Numbered from the stretch's first letter, positions 31,588-41,136 are shown. The stretch is DNA of 42,072 nucleotides from an uncultured Pelagibacteraceae bacterium (GCA_902633185.1 CACPFN010000010.1:1-42072); one strand, 5' to 3'. The notes: generated by a model not told the origin, from the sequence alone. Numbers and translations: made by a program.

Positions 31588-32769
31588 TTAAATTTTATTT
31601 TGCATGGAAAATTGAATTAAATCTATATTCTTTGATTTAAACCCAGCTTCACAATATGACAAATAAAAATGCCACATACGTTTAAATTTATTATCAAATC
31701 CATGTTTTGAAATCTCTTCCCATTTTTTTAGGAATTCATCTCTCCATATTTTTAAAGTATTGGAATAGTGAGAGCCATATGACTCATATTTTTTAATTTC
31801 TAAACCGTTGCTACTAGATAAATCATATAATTTTCTTTTTGATGGCAAAAAACCTCCAGGAAATATGTATTTTTGTATAAAGTCTTCTTTAGTTTTATAT
31901 CTGTCAAATAAACTATCATCGATTGTTATCGCTTGTATCGCGGCCCTTCCATTCTCAGATAGATTTTTTTTAATACTTTTAAAATAATTGACTAAATAAT
32001 TTTGCCCAACCGCTTCTATCATTTCTATAGATGCGATAGAGTCATATTTGTCTTTTACATCTCTATAATCTTTCAAAAATATATTCACTTTTTCATTCAA
32101 TCCATTTTCAAATATTCTTTTTTTTGAAAATTCAAATTGCTCTTTAGAAATTGTTATACAATCTAATTTTACATCATAATTTTTACCCACATATTCAGCA
32201 AAGCCACCCCAGCCACAGCCAATTTCTAAAATTTTATTTCCTACGTTTGGCTTTATTAATTCTGTAAGCTTTTTATATTTATTTAGTTGAGCAGAAAATA
32301 AATCGTCTTTTTGTTTTTCAAAAATTGCACTTGAATAAGTAAGTGAAGGATCCAACCATAATGAAAAGAAGTCATTTCCTAAATCATAATGTTTTGAAAT
32401 ATTTTTCTTACTTCTACTCTTATTATTTTTTATGAAAATACTCTTTAATTTATTAATCATTGATAAATCAAAAATACCTGAAAATTTATAGACAATTTTT
32501 ATATTTTTAGCTGTTATTTCTATTAGATTAGTTAGATTATCTGTTTCAAATTCATTTCGCATGTACGCTTCTGCAAGTCCTACACTTCCCGATTTTATTA
32601 TTTGAAGTGTTAAACCAGGTTTGTTAATTTTAATCTTTGCTTTTAATTGTTCACTCTCATTACCAAACTTATATATTTTGCTGTCATGATTTTGAATTTC
32701 AAGAAATCCATGCTTTATTAGTTTTAGAGAACTAAATACGATTTTATCTGACAAAAGATTAAAATTCAT
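31588..32769 (-). CDS. Cyclopropane-fatty-acyl-phospholipid synthase family methyltransferase
   Basis: A 393-residue SAM-dependent enzyme of the CFA synthase family. SKHYDLGNDFFSLWLDPSLTYSSAIF is the family hallmark, the SAM motif is LEIGCGWGGFAEYV, and YDSIASIEMIEAVG and QKYIFPGGFLPS follow. CFA synthases methylate double bonds of membrane phospholipid acyl chains. In alphaproteobacteria several paralogues exist, some of which make products other than cyclopropane rings (for example methylated precursors of furan fatty acids in Rhodobacter). The DUF1365 and FAD partners suggest such a modified product. It overlaps DUF1365 by 4 bases. Confidence 0.87.
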   Translation of the reverse strand: MNFNLLSDKIVFSSLKLIKHGFLEIQNHDSKIYKFGNESEQLKAKIKINKPGLTLQIIKSGSVGLAEAYMRNEFETDNLTNLIEITAKNIKIVYKFSGIFDLSMINKLKSIFIKNNKSRSKKNISKHYDLGNDFFSLWLDPSLTYSSAIFEKQKDDLFSAQLNKYKKLTELIKPNVGNKILEIGCGWGGFAEYVGKNYDVKLDCITISKEQFEFSKKRIFENGLNEKVNIFLKDYRDVKDKYDSIASIEMIEAVGQNYLVNYFKSIKKNLSENGRAAIQAITIDDSLFDRYKTKEDFIQKYIFPGGFLPSKRKLYDLSSSNGLEIKKYESYGSHYSNTLKIWRDEFLKKWEEISKHGFDNKFKRMWHFYLSYCEAGFKSKNIDLIQFSMQNKI

Positions 32770-33533
32770 TTTTTTTCAAACGTAATATTATTTTTTATTT
32801 TTATGTTTTTTTTAACTAACTTAACTCCCTTTAACCACAATTTTAATGCTTCAAAATGAATTGCGGCAATAACTTTAAAGGTCATTAAAGGGTGAGAAAT
32901 ATAAGATATAAGCATATTTTTATTGTTAATTTCTTTTGCAACCCCATCTTGTGAAGCATATAACAATTTTCCCCCCTTATCACTTTGATCAATTATTACG
33001 GATAACATTTTTTCAGGTTTGAGGATTCTAAAATTGTATTTACTTTTCATTTCAATAAATGGTGAAACGAAAAACTTCTTCTCACAGCTATTTGTAATTA
33101 TTTTTTCGTCGTTGACTTTAAATATATAAGTATGTTGCTCACCAAATGTATTTTTAACTTCATACAATATAGCTATAATTTTTGAATGATTATCATAAAC
33201 GAAAAAAATACTTAATGGATTAAATACGTAACCAAATATTCTAGGATAACAAAGCAATTTTACCTTTATGTTTTCAAATTGAATGTTGTTTGATTTTAAA
33301 TTTTCTATTACCCAGGCTTTTAAATCACTACCATCTCTAGGTCCGTGATCTTTGTCATAAAAACTTAAAATATTAAAACTATTGTTAGAAAAAATTTTAA
33401 TTTTTTTTTGTATCAAATTAATTTCATCAAGATCTAAAAAGAGTGAGAAAACGTTGTATTTAAAAAAATGATATTTTGGCTTAAATCTTTTATGAATTAC
33501 TTTACCTTCGTAAATATTGGAATTTTTAATCAT
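32766..33533 (-). CDS. DUF1365 family protein
   Basis: A 255-residue protein. IYEGKVIHKRFKPKYHFFKYNVFSLFLDLDEI, the CYPRIFGYVFNPLSIFFVYD block and KKFFVSPFIEMKSKYNFRI are diagnostic of DUF1365. The family is almost always next to an FAD oxidoreductase and a CFA-synthase-like methyltransferase, as here. No enzymatic function has been firmly assigned as far as I know. It overlaps both neighbours (8 and 4 bases), indicating coupled translation. Confidence 0.9.
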   Translation of the reverse strand: MIKNSNIYEGKVIHKRFKPKYHFFKYNVFSLFLDLDEINLIQKKIKIFSNNSFNILSFYDKDHGPRDGSDLKAWVIENLKSNNIQFENIKVKLLCYPRIFGYVFNPLSIFFVYDNHSKIIAILYEVKNTFGEQHTYIFKVNDEKIITNSCEKKFFVSPFIEMKSKYNFRILKPEKMLSVIIDQSDKGGKLLYASQDGVAKEINNKNMLISYISHPLMTFKVIAAIHFEALKLWLKGVKLVKKNIKIKNNITFEKK

Positions 33534-34764
33534 TTAGGTTTTCAATCATATTAATGGATGATTTTATTCCATCTTCATGAAAACCGTAACCAAAATAACT
33601 TCCACAAAACAATACATTTCTTTTATTTTGTATTTCTTTTAATAATTTTTGATTATTCAAAGCATCTTGATCAAAATAAGGGTGGGTAAAAGTAACTTTT
33701 TGTAGGATTTTTTTTTGATCTATTTCAAAAAAAGGATTTAAGGTTAAGAAAATATTTTTTTCTGTCTTCAGATTTTGTAATAAGTTCAACCAATAAGTTA
33801 ATGATGTCTTACTAATATCTGATTTATCAACTGAGGAATTCCATGAAGACCAAACTTTTTTATTGTTTGGCATACATACATCGTCAGTGTGTATTACTGC
33901 TAGATTGGATTTATATTTAAAATTTGAAAGTATTTTTTTTTCATCCTCAGTCGGCTCACTCAAAATTTTCAATGCATCGTCTGCATGAGTAGCGATGACA
34001 ACTTTATCATAGTCAAAAAATTCGTTACTAGCACCGTAATATATTTGAACACCAATTTTATTTCTTTTTATCGAACTAATCTTATAATTTTTAAAATATT
34101 CTCCACTTATTTGAGTTAATACTTTCTCTACATAAGTTCTACTTCTGTTGGTGACTGTGTACCATTGTGGTCTATTTTTTAATTTAAAAAGTCCATGATT
34201 TTGAAAAAATTTTAAAAAAAATTTAATTGGCATTTGATTTGCTTCTACTGGGGGCATAGACCAGATAGCAGAAACCATTGGGATTAGATGAAAATTAATA
34301 AAATTTTTTGACCATTTATTTTTTTCAAGAAATTCACCAAGAGTAATCTCTTCATTTAAACTTTTAATTTGATCACACTTTTTGTAGAAATTTATAATAT
34401 CAAAAAACATTTTTAAAAATTTTAAATTAAAAAGATTAGCTTTATTTGCAAAAATTCCGTTTAAACCTCTACCACAATATTCATAATTTGTATCTTTTAC
34501 AGAAACAGAAAATGACATATCGCTTTTTTCAATTTCAATTTTTAATTCGTTAAAAAAATTTATGAGATTTGGATAAGTTTCATGATTAAAAACAATAAAG
34601 CCAATATCTACAGGAACTTTTTTACCATTAATTAAAGTATCTAAAGTATATGAATGACCACCAAAATGATCTTCGCTTTCGAATAAATCAACATGATGTT
34701 TTTTGGAAAGCTTTTGTGCTGCTGATAAACCAGAAATTCCTGATCCGATTACTGCAATTCGCAT
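33526..34764 (-). CDS. FAD-dependent amine-oxidase-like oxidoreductase of the CFA/DUF1365 cluster
   Basis: A 412-residue flavoprotein. The FAD-binding start MRIAVIGSGISGLSAAQKL and LFESEDHFGGHSYTLD match the amine oxidase/desaturase superfamily; VDIGFIVFNHETYPNLINFF and FCGSYFGYGFHEDGIKSSI at the end are typical of the subgroup found beside DUF1365 and CFA-like genes. It probably acts on an acyl chain, but the reaction is not known to me. It is the first gene of the operon and starts 5 bases after the gcvP stop, so it may be read through from the glycine cleavage operon. Confidence 0.85.
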   Translation of the reverse strand: MRIAVIGSGISGLSAAQKLSKKHHVDLFESEDHFGGHSYTLDTLINGKKVPVDIGFIVFNHETYPNLINFFNELKIEIEKSDMSFSVSVKDTNYEYCGRGLNGIFANKANLFNLKFLKMFFDIINFYKKCDQIKSLNEEITLGEFLEKNKWSKNFINFHLIPMVSAIWSMPPVEANQMPIKFFLKFFQNHGLFKLKNRPQWYTVTNRSRTYVEKVLTQISGEYFKNYKISSIKRNKIGVQIYYGASNEFFDYDKVVIATHADDALKILSEPTEDEKKILSNFKYKSNLAVIHTDDVCMPNNKKVWSSWNSSVDKSDISKTSLTYWLNLLQNLKTEKNIFLTLNPFFEIDQKKILQKVTFTHPYFDQDALNNQKLLKEIQNKRNVLFCGSYFGYGFHEDGIKSSINMIENLND

Positions 34765-34769
34765 TAAGG

Positions 34770-37640
34770 CTATGCTGCGTCTTCTTTAAACTCATCCATA
34801 CTTGGACATGTGCAGAATATATTTTTATCTCCATAAACATTGTCTACCCGAGCAACTGGAGGCCAAAATTTGTTTTGTTTTAAAAAACTTGCAGGATATG
34901 CTGCTTCTTGTCTTGAATATTTATGTTCCCATACATCTGATGATAATTCAGTATCAGTGTGAGGAGCGTTTTTAATTGGATTATCAATTTTATCAAATTC
35001 ACCTGATTTAATTTTTTCAATTTCTTGTTTAATCTTAATTAAAGTGTCACAAAATCTGTCTATTTCTGATAAACCTTCGCTTTCAGTTGGCTCTATCATC
35101 ATAGTGCCAGCTACAGGCCATGACATAGTTGGTGCGTGAAATCCAAAATCTATCATTCTTTTTGCAATATCTTCTTCAGTTACCCCTGTTTCAGATTTAA
35201 TATTTCTAATATCAATTATGCACTCGTGTGCAACATTGCCATTTGCACCTTTGTACAAAATAGGAAAGTGATCTTTAAGTCTATGAGCAATATAATTTGC
35301 GTTTAAAATTGCAACTTGAGTAGCAAGCTTTAATCCTTCTGATCCCATCATTTTAATATACATCCAAGAGATTGATAGAATACTTGAACTACCCCAAGGA
35401 GCTGCTGATACTGCTCCAATTCCACTTGTTGGTCCGCAATCTTTTATTACTGGATGATTAGGCAGATAAACTTGTAAATGTTTTTTACAAGCTATAGGTC
35501 CCATTCCAGGTCCGCCGCCACCGTGAGGAATACAAAATGTTTTATGCAGATTAATATGACAAACATCTGGACCAAAATTTCCAGGCTTTGCAACTCCAAC
35601 AAGGGCATTTAAATTTGCTCCATCCATATAGACCTGTCCACCATGTTTATGAACTAACTCACAAATATCAGTTATTTTTTCCTCAAATACTCCATGGGTA
35701 GATGGGTAAGTTACCATTAAAGCTGCAAGATTTTCTGAATGTTGCTCTACTTTTTTCTTTAAATCATCGAAATCTACATTTCCCTCTTTATCACAATTAA
35801 CAACAACGACTTTCATTCCAACCATTTGTGCGCTTGCTGGATTTGTACCATGTGCCGAACTTGGGATTAAACATATATTACGATGAGCATCATCTCTATC
35901 TAAGTGGTACTTTCTTATAACCATTAGACCTGCATATTCTCCTTGAGCGCCTGCATTAGGTTGTAGAGAAACACCGGAAAAACCTGTTATAGATCTTAAC
36001 CAATTTTTTAAATCAGTAAACAAATCTCTAAAACCTTCCATTTGTTCAACTGGAACAAAAGGATGAGGTTCTGCAAATTCTTTCCAAGAAATCGGGATCA
36101 TTTCAGCGGCAGCATTTAACTTCATTGTGCACGAACCAAGTGCTATCATAGTTCTATTTAATGCTATATCCTTATCCTCTAGCTTTTTAAGATATCTAAG
36201 CATTTCAGTTTCTGAATGATATAAGTTAAAAATTGGATGCTCTAAATATTTTGAAGTTCTTAATAAATTTTTTGGTAAATTAGGTAATTTAACTGAAGGA
36301 TCCTCTTTTTTTATTGATTCTGCAGCATTAAAAATTTTTAATAATTGATTTACTCTATAAACGTTTTTTCTTTCATCGAAAGAGACAGAAAGCATTTCAG
36401 AATTTACTTTTCGTATATTAACTTTCTGATTTAGAGCATTTTTATAAATTTGATCAGTCTTTTCTTTGGTAATAATTGTAACAGTATCAAAAAAATAATC
36501 AGAATAAATTTCATAACCTGACTGTTTTATTTTATCAGCAAAACTTTTTGCTAATTGAGAAACTCTTTCAGAAATATTTTTAATTCCATCTGGGCCATGA
36601 TAAATAGCATATGCTGCTGAAACAATTGCTAATAAAGCTTGTGCAGTACAAATATTGCTTGTCGCCTTATCTCTTCTGATGTGTTGCTCTCTAGTCTGTA
36701 AAGATAATCTATATGCCTTGTTACCATGTCTATCAACCGACACACCAACAATTCTACCAGGCATCGATCTTTTATACTCGTCTTTAGTTGCAAAAAATGC
36801 TGCATGTGGACCTCCATACCCCATTGGTATTCCAAATCGCTGAGAGCTCCCAACAGCTATATCAGCACCAAGTTCTCTTGGTGTTTTTAATTTTGCTAAT
36901 GCTAATAAATCACAAGCTAATACAGCCTTACCGTTTTTTTTATGAATTTTGCTAATTGCTTCACTAGGATCTTTAATATCTCCTAAAGTTCCAGGATATT
37001 GTAAAATTCCACAAACTAAATCCTCTTTTAATTGATCTAAAACTTCATCTTCTTTTCCAACTAAAACTTTTAAACCCATTGGTTCGGCTCTAGTTTGAAT
37101 TACATTTATTGTTTGAGGATGACAATCCTCTGACACAAAAACTAAATTACTATCTTTTTTATTTAATCTATGACTAAGACCCATGGCTTCTGCTGCTGCT
37201 GTACCTTCATCCAATAAAGAAGCATTAGCGATATCCATTCCAGTAAAATCTACAATCATTTGTTGAAAGTTTAATAACATCTCAAGTCTTCCTTGAGCTA
37301 CTTCAGGCTGATAAGGTGTATATGATGTATACCAACCTGGATTTTCTAAAATATTTCTTAAAATTACATATGGCGTATAAGTTCCATAATAACCCATTCC
37401 AATAAAATTTGAGTAAACATGATTTTTTTTTGAAATTGCTCTTAATTTTCTTAACGCCTCATATTCCGAATTAGATTCTCCGATATTAAGCTCACCTTTA
37501 AACATTATTTTTTCTGGAACAGTGTTATTCATTAAATCATCTATAGATTGATAATTTAATTCTTTTAACATTTTTGATTGGTCTTCTTTAGAAGGTCCAA
37601 TGTGTCTTTTTATAAAATCTTTTTCTGAATTTGGTAACAT
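34770..37640 (-). CDS. gcvP: Glycine dehydrogenase (decarboxylating), P protein
   Basis: A 956-residue single-chain P protein, the length of the E. coli enzyme. It decarboxylates glycine and passes the aminomethyl group to the lipoyl arm of GcvH. The N-terminal half begins DFIKRHIGPS; YGGPHAAFFA is present; the PLP lysine is in NLHKTFCIPHGGGGPGMGP (near residue 705). Both halves are fused, unlike the two-subunit form of many other bacteria. Its start shares one base with the gcvH stop. In SAR11 glycine cleavage feeds both serine and C1 supply. Confidence 0.96.
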   Translation of the reverse strand: MLPNSEKDFIKRHIGPSKEDQSKMLKELNYQSIDDLMNNTVPEKIMFKGELNIGESNSEYEALRKLRAISKKNHVYSNFIGMGYYGTYTPYVILRNILENPGWYTSYTPYQPEVAQGRLEMLLNFQQMIVDFTGMDIANASLLDEGTAAAEAMGLSHRLNKKDSNLVFVSEDCHPQTINVIQTRAEPMGLKVLVGKEDEVLDQLKEDLVCGILQYPGTLGDIKDPSEAISKIHKKNGKAVLACDLLALAKLKTPRELGADIAVGSSQRFGIPMGYGGPHAAFFATKDEYKRSMPGRIVGVSVDRHGNKAYRLSLQTREQHIRRDKATSNICTAQALLAIVSAAYAIYHGPDGIKNISERVSQLAKSFADKIKQSGYEIYSDYFFDTVTIITKEKTDQIYKNALNQKVNIRKVNSEMLSVSFDERKNVYRVNQLLKIFNAAESIKKEDPSVKLPNLPKNLLRTSKYLEHPIFNLYHSETEMLRYLKKLEDKDIALNRTMIALGSCTMKLNAAAEMIPISWKEFAEPHPFVPVEQMEGFRDLFTDLKNWLRSITGFSGVSLQPNAGAQGEYAGLMVIRKYHLDRDDAHRNICLIPSSAHGTNPASAQMVGMKVVVVNCDKEGNVDFDDLKKKVEQHSENLAALMVTYPSTHGVFEEKITDICELVHKHGGQVYMDGANLNALVGVAKPGNFGPDVCHINLHKTFCIPHGGGGPGMGPIACKKHLQVYLPNHPVIKDCGPTSGIGAVSAAPWGSSSILSISWMYIKMMGSEGLKLATQVAILNANYIAHRLKDHFPILYKGANGNVAHECIIDIRNIKSETGVTEEDIAKRMIDFGFHAPTMSWPVAGTMMIEPTESEGLSEIDRFCDTLIKIKQEIEKIKSGEFDKIDNPIKNAPHTDTELSSDVWEHKYSRQEAAYPASFLKQNKFWPPVARVDNVYGDKNIFCTCPSMDEFKEDAA

Positions 37641-38020
37641 TATGCTGATGTCTCCTTTGCAAATTTTTCATATTCTTCTTTACTCATAAGACTATCCATT
37701 TCAGATTTGTCTTTTATTTTAAGTTTAAAAAACCATGCAGACTCTTCTGGGTCTTCATTTATTTTTGATGGATCATCAACTATCATTTGATTTGTATCTA
37801 TAACTTCTCCACTAACAGGAGTGTAAACATCACTAGCAGCTTTCGTTGACTCAACCACTCCAGCAGTTCCATCTTTATCGACATTTGAACCTTTCTCTGG
37901 GAGTTCAGCAAATACTATATCCCCAAGCATTTCTGTTGCATGCTTGGTTATTCCAATTGTAGCTTCTTCTCCATCTAGTTTAATCCACTCATGTTCTTTT
38001 GAATATTTAACTTCAGACAT
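37640..38020 (-). CDS. gcvH: Glycine cleavage system H protein
   Basis: A 126-residue lipoyl carrier. The lipoylated residue is Lys60 in [17 protein letters not shown], and the start [20 protein letters not shown] is typical. It shuttles the aminomethyl group between P, T and L proteins. It overlaps gcvT by 8 bases and gcvP by 1, giving the order gcvT-gcvH-gcvP. The L protein (lpd) is not in the window. Confidence 0.96.
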   Translation of the reverse strand: MSEVKYSKEHEWIKLDGEEATIGITKHATEMLGDIVFAELPEKGSNVDKDGTAGVVESTKAASDVYTPVSGEVIDTNQMIVDDPSKINEDPEESAWFFKLKIKDKSEMDSLMSKEEYEKFAKETSA

Positions 38021-39119
38021 TAATTTCCCCTTTTACGTAATTTTTTTTATAAAACGGTAAGTTACAAATATTTGCAGGAATTTTTTTTCCTCTAACTTCA
38101 AGAAATATTTTTGTATTTACAGTTGAATAATTATTATCGACATATCCCATTGCTATTGGATGTTCAACGCTTGGTCCAAATGTGCCACTTGTTACTTTCC
38201 CAATTTCTTGATTTTTATCATTGTAAATTTTGGTATTTCCTCTAGCAATTACTTTGCTGTCTGGTTTTATGCCAACTCTCAATTTTTTTACTCCGCTTTG
38301 AAATTGGTTTTTTAAAACTTCTGATCCAACAAATTCAGTCTCAATTCTGCTCTTAGGTATTGCCCATTTTAGATTAGCTTCGATAGGACTTGTATCGTTG
38401 TCTAAATCATTTCCATACAAGCAGAGTCCAGCTTCCATTCTTAATGTATCTCTTGCTCCTAAACCAATCAATTTAGATCCATTTTCTATCAAACTTTCTA
38501 CAAAAGTTTCAGCATCACTATTTTTTATAGAAATTTCAAATCCATCCTCACCAGTATATCCTGATCTAGTTATGTATACTTTTTCATTTTTATAGACATG
38601 GTTGTTTCCGTTCATAAATTTTAGACTGTCACAACCAGGTATAACTTTATTTAAAACATTTTTTGCTTCGGGGCCCTGCAATGCAATTAATGACAATGAC
38701 TCGTCAAGATTTAATTTATATTGATTATCAAGTTTAGATTTTATTACTTCATAATCATTATACTTGCATGCAGCATTCAAGATAATTAAAAATCCATCAG
38801 ATGTTTTGGTAATTATCAGATCGTCCTGAATGCCTCCTTTGTTATTCATTAAAAATGAATACTTACTTTGATTAGTTTTCAATTTTTTCAAATCCGCAGG
38901 AAAAATCTTTTCAAGATCATTTGTAAGATCATCACCACCCGATATAAATAATTGACCCATATGAGAAACATCAAAAATACCAGAGTGTGAACGTGTGTAT
39001 TTATGCTCTTGTATAATTCCATCTTTATATTGGATGGGCATTTGATATCCAGCAAACTCTACAAGCTTTGCGCCGTACTTAATGTGGAGATTATTTAACG
39101 ATGTTTTTTTTATATTCAT
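38013..39119 (-). CDS. gcvT: Aminomethyltransferase, glycine cleavage T protein
   Basis: A 368-residue folate-dependent enzyme that releases ammonia from the aminomethyl-lipoyl intermediate and makes methylene-tetrahydrofolate. Motifs are [50 protein letters not shown] and [18 protein letters not shown]. The ATG at 39119-39117 lies within one strand of a 12-base inverted repeat formed with the upstream riboswitch, so its translation is probably directly gated by glycine. Confidence 0.96.
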   Translation of the reverse strand: MNIKKTSLNNLHIKYGAKLVEFAGYQMPIQYKDGIIQEHKYTRSHSGIFDVSHMGQLFISGGDDLTNDLEKIFPADLKKLKTNQSKYSFLMNNKGGIQDDLIITKTSDGFLIILNAACKYNDYEVIKSKLDNQYKLNLDESLSLIALQGPEAKNVLNKVIPGCDSLKFMNGNNHVYKNEKVYITRSGYTGEDGFEISIKNSDAETFVESLIENGSKLIGLGARDTLRMEAGLCLYGNDLDNDTSPIEANLKWAIPKSRIETEFVGSEVLKNQFQSGVKKLRVGIKPDSKVIARGNTKIYNDKNQEIGKVTSGTFGPSVEHPIAMGYVDNNYSTVNTKIFLEVRGKKIPANICNLPFYKKNYVKGEINV

Positions 39120-39203
39120 ATTAACTCTATATGCCCCCTCTGTCTTTTTGCCTGAGAGATTTGCTCCTTCGGCGAGAATTATTCTCTTTCCAGAGTTAAT
39201 ATG
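39117..39203 (-). promoter_or_regulatory. Start-codon-blocking inverted repeat of the gcvT riboswitch
   Basis: The RNA reads CAUAUUAACUCU (39203 to 39192) between the aptamers and AGAGUUAAUAUG (39128 to 39117) at the gene start; the two are perfectly complementary over 12 bases and include the AUG and the upstream AGAG. The same CUCU is needed for the aptamer 2 P1 stem (CUCUG with CAGAG at 39142-39138). The two pairings therefore exclude each other. Confidence 0.7.
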
Positions 39204-39273
39204 TACGGTCCATTTGCCTGAGAGTTTCCGGGGTGGTTGCTCCTTCGGCGCTACAAAAGTAGTCTCTCCCGTA
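39131..39273 (-). ncRNA. Tandem glycine riboswitch upstream of gcvT
   Basis: Read on the minus strand, two glycine aptamers follow one another. Aptamer 1 (about 39273 to 39205) starts GGGAGAG, has a small ACTAC/GTAG hairpin, GCGCCGAAGGAGCAA, CTCTCAGGCAAA and GGACCG. Aptamer 2 (about 39195 to 39138) has CTCTGG-AAAGAG, TCGCCGAAGGAGCAA, CTCTCAGGCAAA and GACAGAG. These are the conserved cores of the family. The distance from the last core to the gcvT ATG is about 18 bases, so control is likely translational. There is no terminator. Glycine riboswitches before gcvT are well known, including in SAR11. Confidence 0.95.
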
Positions 39274-39279
39274 TAAATT

Positions 39280-39285
39280 CTTATA
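39280..39285 (-). promoter_or_regulatory. Possible -10 box for the gcv operon
   Basis: On the minus strand TGT plus TATAAG (39285 to 39280) forms an extended -10-like element about 9 bases before the first conserved riboswitch base, consistent with a transcript that starts at the aptamer. No convincing -35 box is seen. Confidence 0.35.
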
Positions 39286-39310
39286 ACATAACTAATATAA
39301 ATTTATAGCT

Positions 39311-40183
39311 CTAATTTGTTGCACTTTTTTTTTTCATAAGTGAAAGAAATTGTATTAAAACTGCAAATATTACTATTAAACCACCAATTAAAACGCTGGT
39401 TGGAGGATTTTCATTTATAAACATCCAGGCCCAAAAAGGTCCTAAAACTGCCTCTGATAACATTATGACTCCAACTAAGGCTGAAGGTGTAGATCTTGCA
39501 CCGATTGTAATAAAAATAAAACCAAAACCAAGTTGGAAAAAACCAGCTAAAAATCCCAAAAAAATGTCATTTAAAGATATAAAGATCGTTTTAGACATAA
39601 AATATCCAATGATCAAAGCAATAACACCTGCAATAAATTGTAATGGAACCATATCTACACTTGGAAATTTTCTAACTATTAAAATTAATGTTGCGAATGA
39701 TATTGGCATAATAAAAGCAGCAATATTTCCACTCATTTGTCCAATTGTTAATGAGCTTCCAACCATCAAAATTATTCCTGAAATTGCTAAAACTATAGAA
39801 GTTAATGTTATTAAGTTTATTTTTTCTTTTAAAAATATATATCCAAAGATTGCTAAAAATAATGTCTGGGTTTGAATTATAAAATTAGTATTTGCTACAG
39901 TAGTATTATACATCGCAAAAACATAACCACTAAAGCCACAGGCAAGTATAATGCCTCCAATAAGACCAGGGATTCCAGATTTATAAAATGCCGAAATAAA
40001 ATTTTGCTTATAACTAATAATTAGAAAGATCAGAACTACAATTATAAAAAAAACTGATCTCCAAAATAGAATCTGCCATAGAGTGGAGCCTTCAAAAGAT
40101 TTGACTATCAACCCTCCAAAACTTAAACTGAAAGCACCAAAAAAAATCAAAAGCGGTCCTGGTAATTTTGTAATTAAATTCAT
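39311..40183 (-). CDS. EamA/DMT-family transporter (pxp operon)
   Basis: A 290-residue ten-helix membrane protein with two EamA repeats: LLIFFGAFSLSFGGLIVKSF, NTNFIIQTQTLFLAIFGYIFLKEKI, and in the second half GVIMLSEAVLGPFWAWMFINENPPTSVLIGGLIVIF. It is the last gene of pxpB-pxpC-EamA, overlapping pxpC by 4 bases, so uptake or export of 5-oxoproline or a related amino acid is a fair guess. It ends about 38 bases upstream of the riboswitch start. Confidence 0.83.
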   Translation of the reverse strand: MNLITKLPGPLLIFFGAFSLSFGGLIVKSFEGSTLWQILFWRSVFFIIVVLIFLIISYKQNFISAFYKSGIPGLIGGIILACGFSGYVFAMYNTTVANTNFIIQTQTLFLAIFGYIFLKEKINLITLTSIVLAISGIILMVGSSLTIGQMSGNIAAFIMPISFATLILIVRKFPSVDMVPLQFIAGVIALIIGYFMSKTIFISLNDIFLGFLAGFFQLGFGFIFITIGARSTPSALVGVIMLSEAVLGPFWAWMFINENPPTSVLIGGLIVIFAVLIQFLSLMKKKSATN

Positions 40184-41136
40184 TTAATTTGAGAAATAAT
40201 ATTATTAGTCTCCATCTGATAAAGTTTATATAATGTTTCAGCATCCTCTAAACTTACATCTTTAAATTTAATATTAGATCCTGGTGTTAATTGTACCAGT
40301 CGATCATAGTCAGCAGATATGACGGTTGCAATCTTCGGATATCCACCAATAGTCCCATGATCTGATAACATAATTATTGGATCTCCAGCAGATGTTATTT
40401 GAATTACACCTTTTACCAAACCTTCAGATTTTATATTAGGATCAACGATATTTTGAATTTTTGGACCTTCTAATCTCATACCCATCCTGTCTGAAAGTTT
40501 TGTAATTTTAAAACTTTCTTTAAAGAATTTATTTTGTGAAGACTCAGAAAAATAATCATAGTTTGTGCCTTTAATGACCCTTATATTTTCAATAGTGCTA
40601 CCTAAGTAATCAAGTTTTCTTTTGTTAAAAGAATTATTAATATCAATTATTTCAATTTCTAAATCTTTAGAAAATTTATTCCCGTTATTTGGTCCAATTT
40701 GAGCTTGTGTATTTATTGAACAGCTTCCCCAATAATAATCAACACCAAAAGTTCCATTAATCGAAAAATATCCATAAACAGACTTGTTGGTTGAATGAAT
40801 ATCGACTTCATCACCATTTTTTAACAAATAACATTGGTAGGAATTACCATCAATAACACCTTCTTTTGTTATAATTTTAAATGATACATTTCCAGAAATA
40901 CAAAAAAAAATATCTTTTCCGAAATACTTCAAATGCGGGCCTTGATAAGCAAATTCTATTACCGGTGAATTGTAATCATTTTGTAGAAGTGAGTTTAACA
41001 ATTGAAAATTTCTTTTATCCATCGCTCCACTAAAAGGAATACCAATATGGTATAAATTATTTCTTCCTAAGTCTTGATATGTGGTGTTGATACCAGCTCT
41101 TAAAATTTTAAAGTAGTTTCTATCTTTTGATTTCAT
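40180..41136 (-). CDS. pxpC: 5-oxoprolinase subunit PxpC (biotin-dependent carboxyltransferase-like)
   Basis: A 318-residue protein of the urea amidolyase C-terminal (AHS2) family. LRAGINTTYQDLGRNNLYHIGIPFSGAMDKRNFQLLN at the N-terminus and SEGLVKGVIQITSAGDPIIMLSDHGTIGGYPKIATV near the C-terminus are the family landmarks. With PxpA and PxpB it hydrolyses 5-oxoproline to glutamate using ATP. It overlaps pxpB by 17 bases. Confidence 0.9.
   Translation of the reverse strand: MKSKDRNYFKILRAGINTTYQDLGRNNLYHIGIPFSGAMDKRNFQLLNSLLQNDYNSPVIEFAYQGPHLKYFGKDIFFCISGNVSFKIITKEGVIDGNSYQCYLLKNGDEVDIHSTNKSVYGYFSINGTFGVDYYWGSCSINTQAQIGPNNGNKFSKDLEIEIIDINNSFNKRKLDYLGSTIENIRVIKGTNYDYFSESSQNKFFKESFKITKLSDRMGMRLEGPKIQNIVDPNIKSEGLVKGVIQITSAGDPIIMLSDHGTIGGYPKIATVISADYDRLVQLTPGSNIKFKDVSLEDAETLYKLYQMETNNIISQIK

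Noticed and set aside
39465-39875. A 136-residue open frame on the plus strand opposite the pxp-operon EamA gene
   Set aside because: It is antisense to a well-supported transporter, has no ribosome binding site, and its Lys/Ile/Pro-rich product is what the complement of hydrophobic codons gives.
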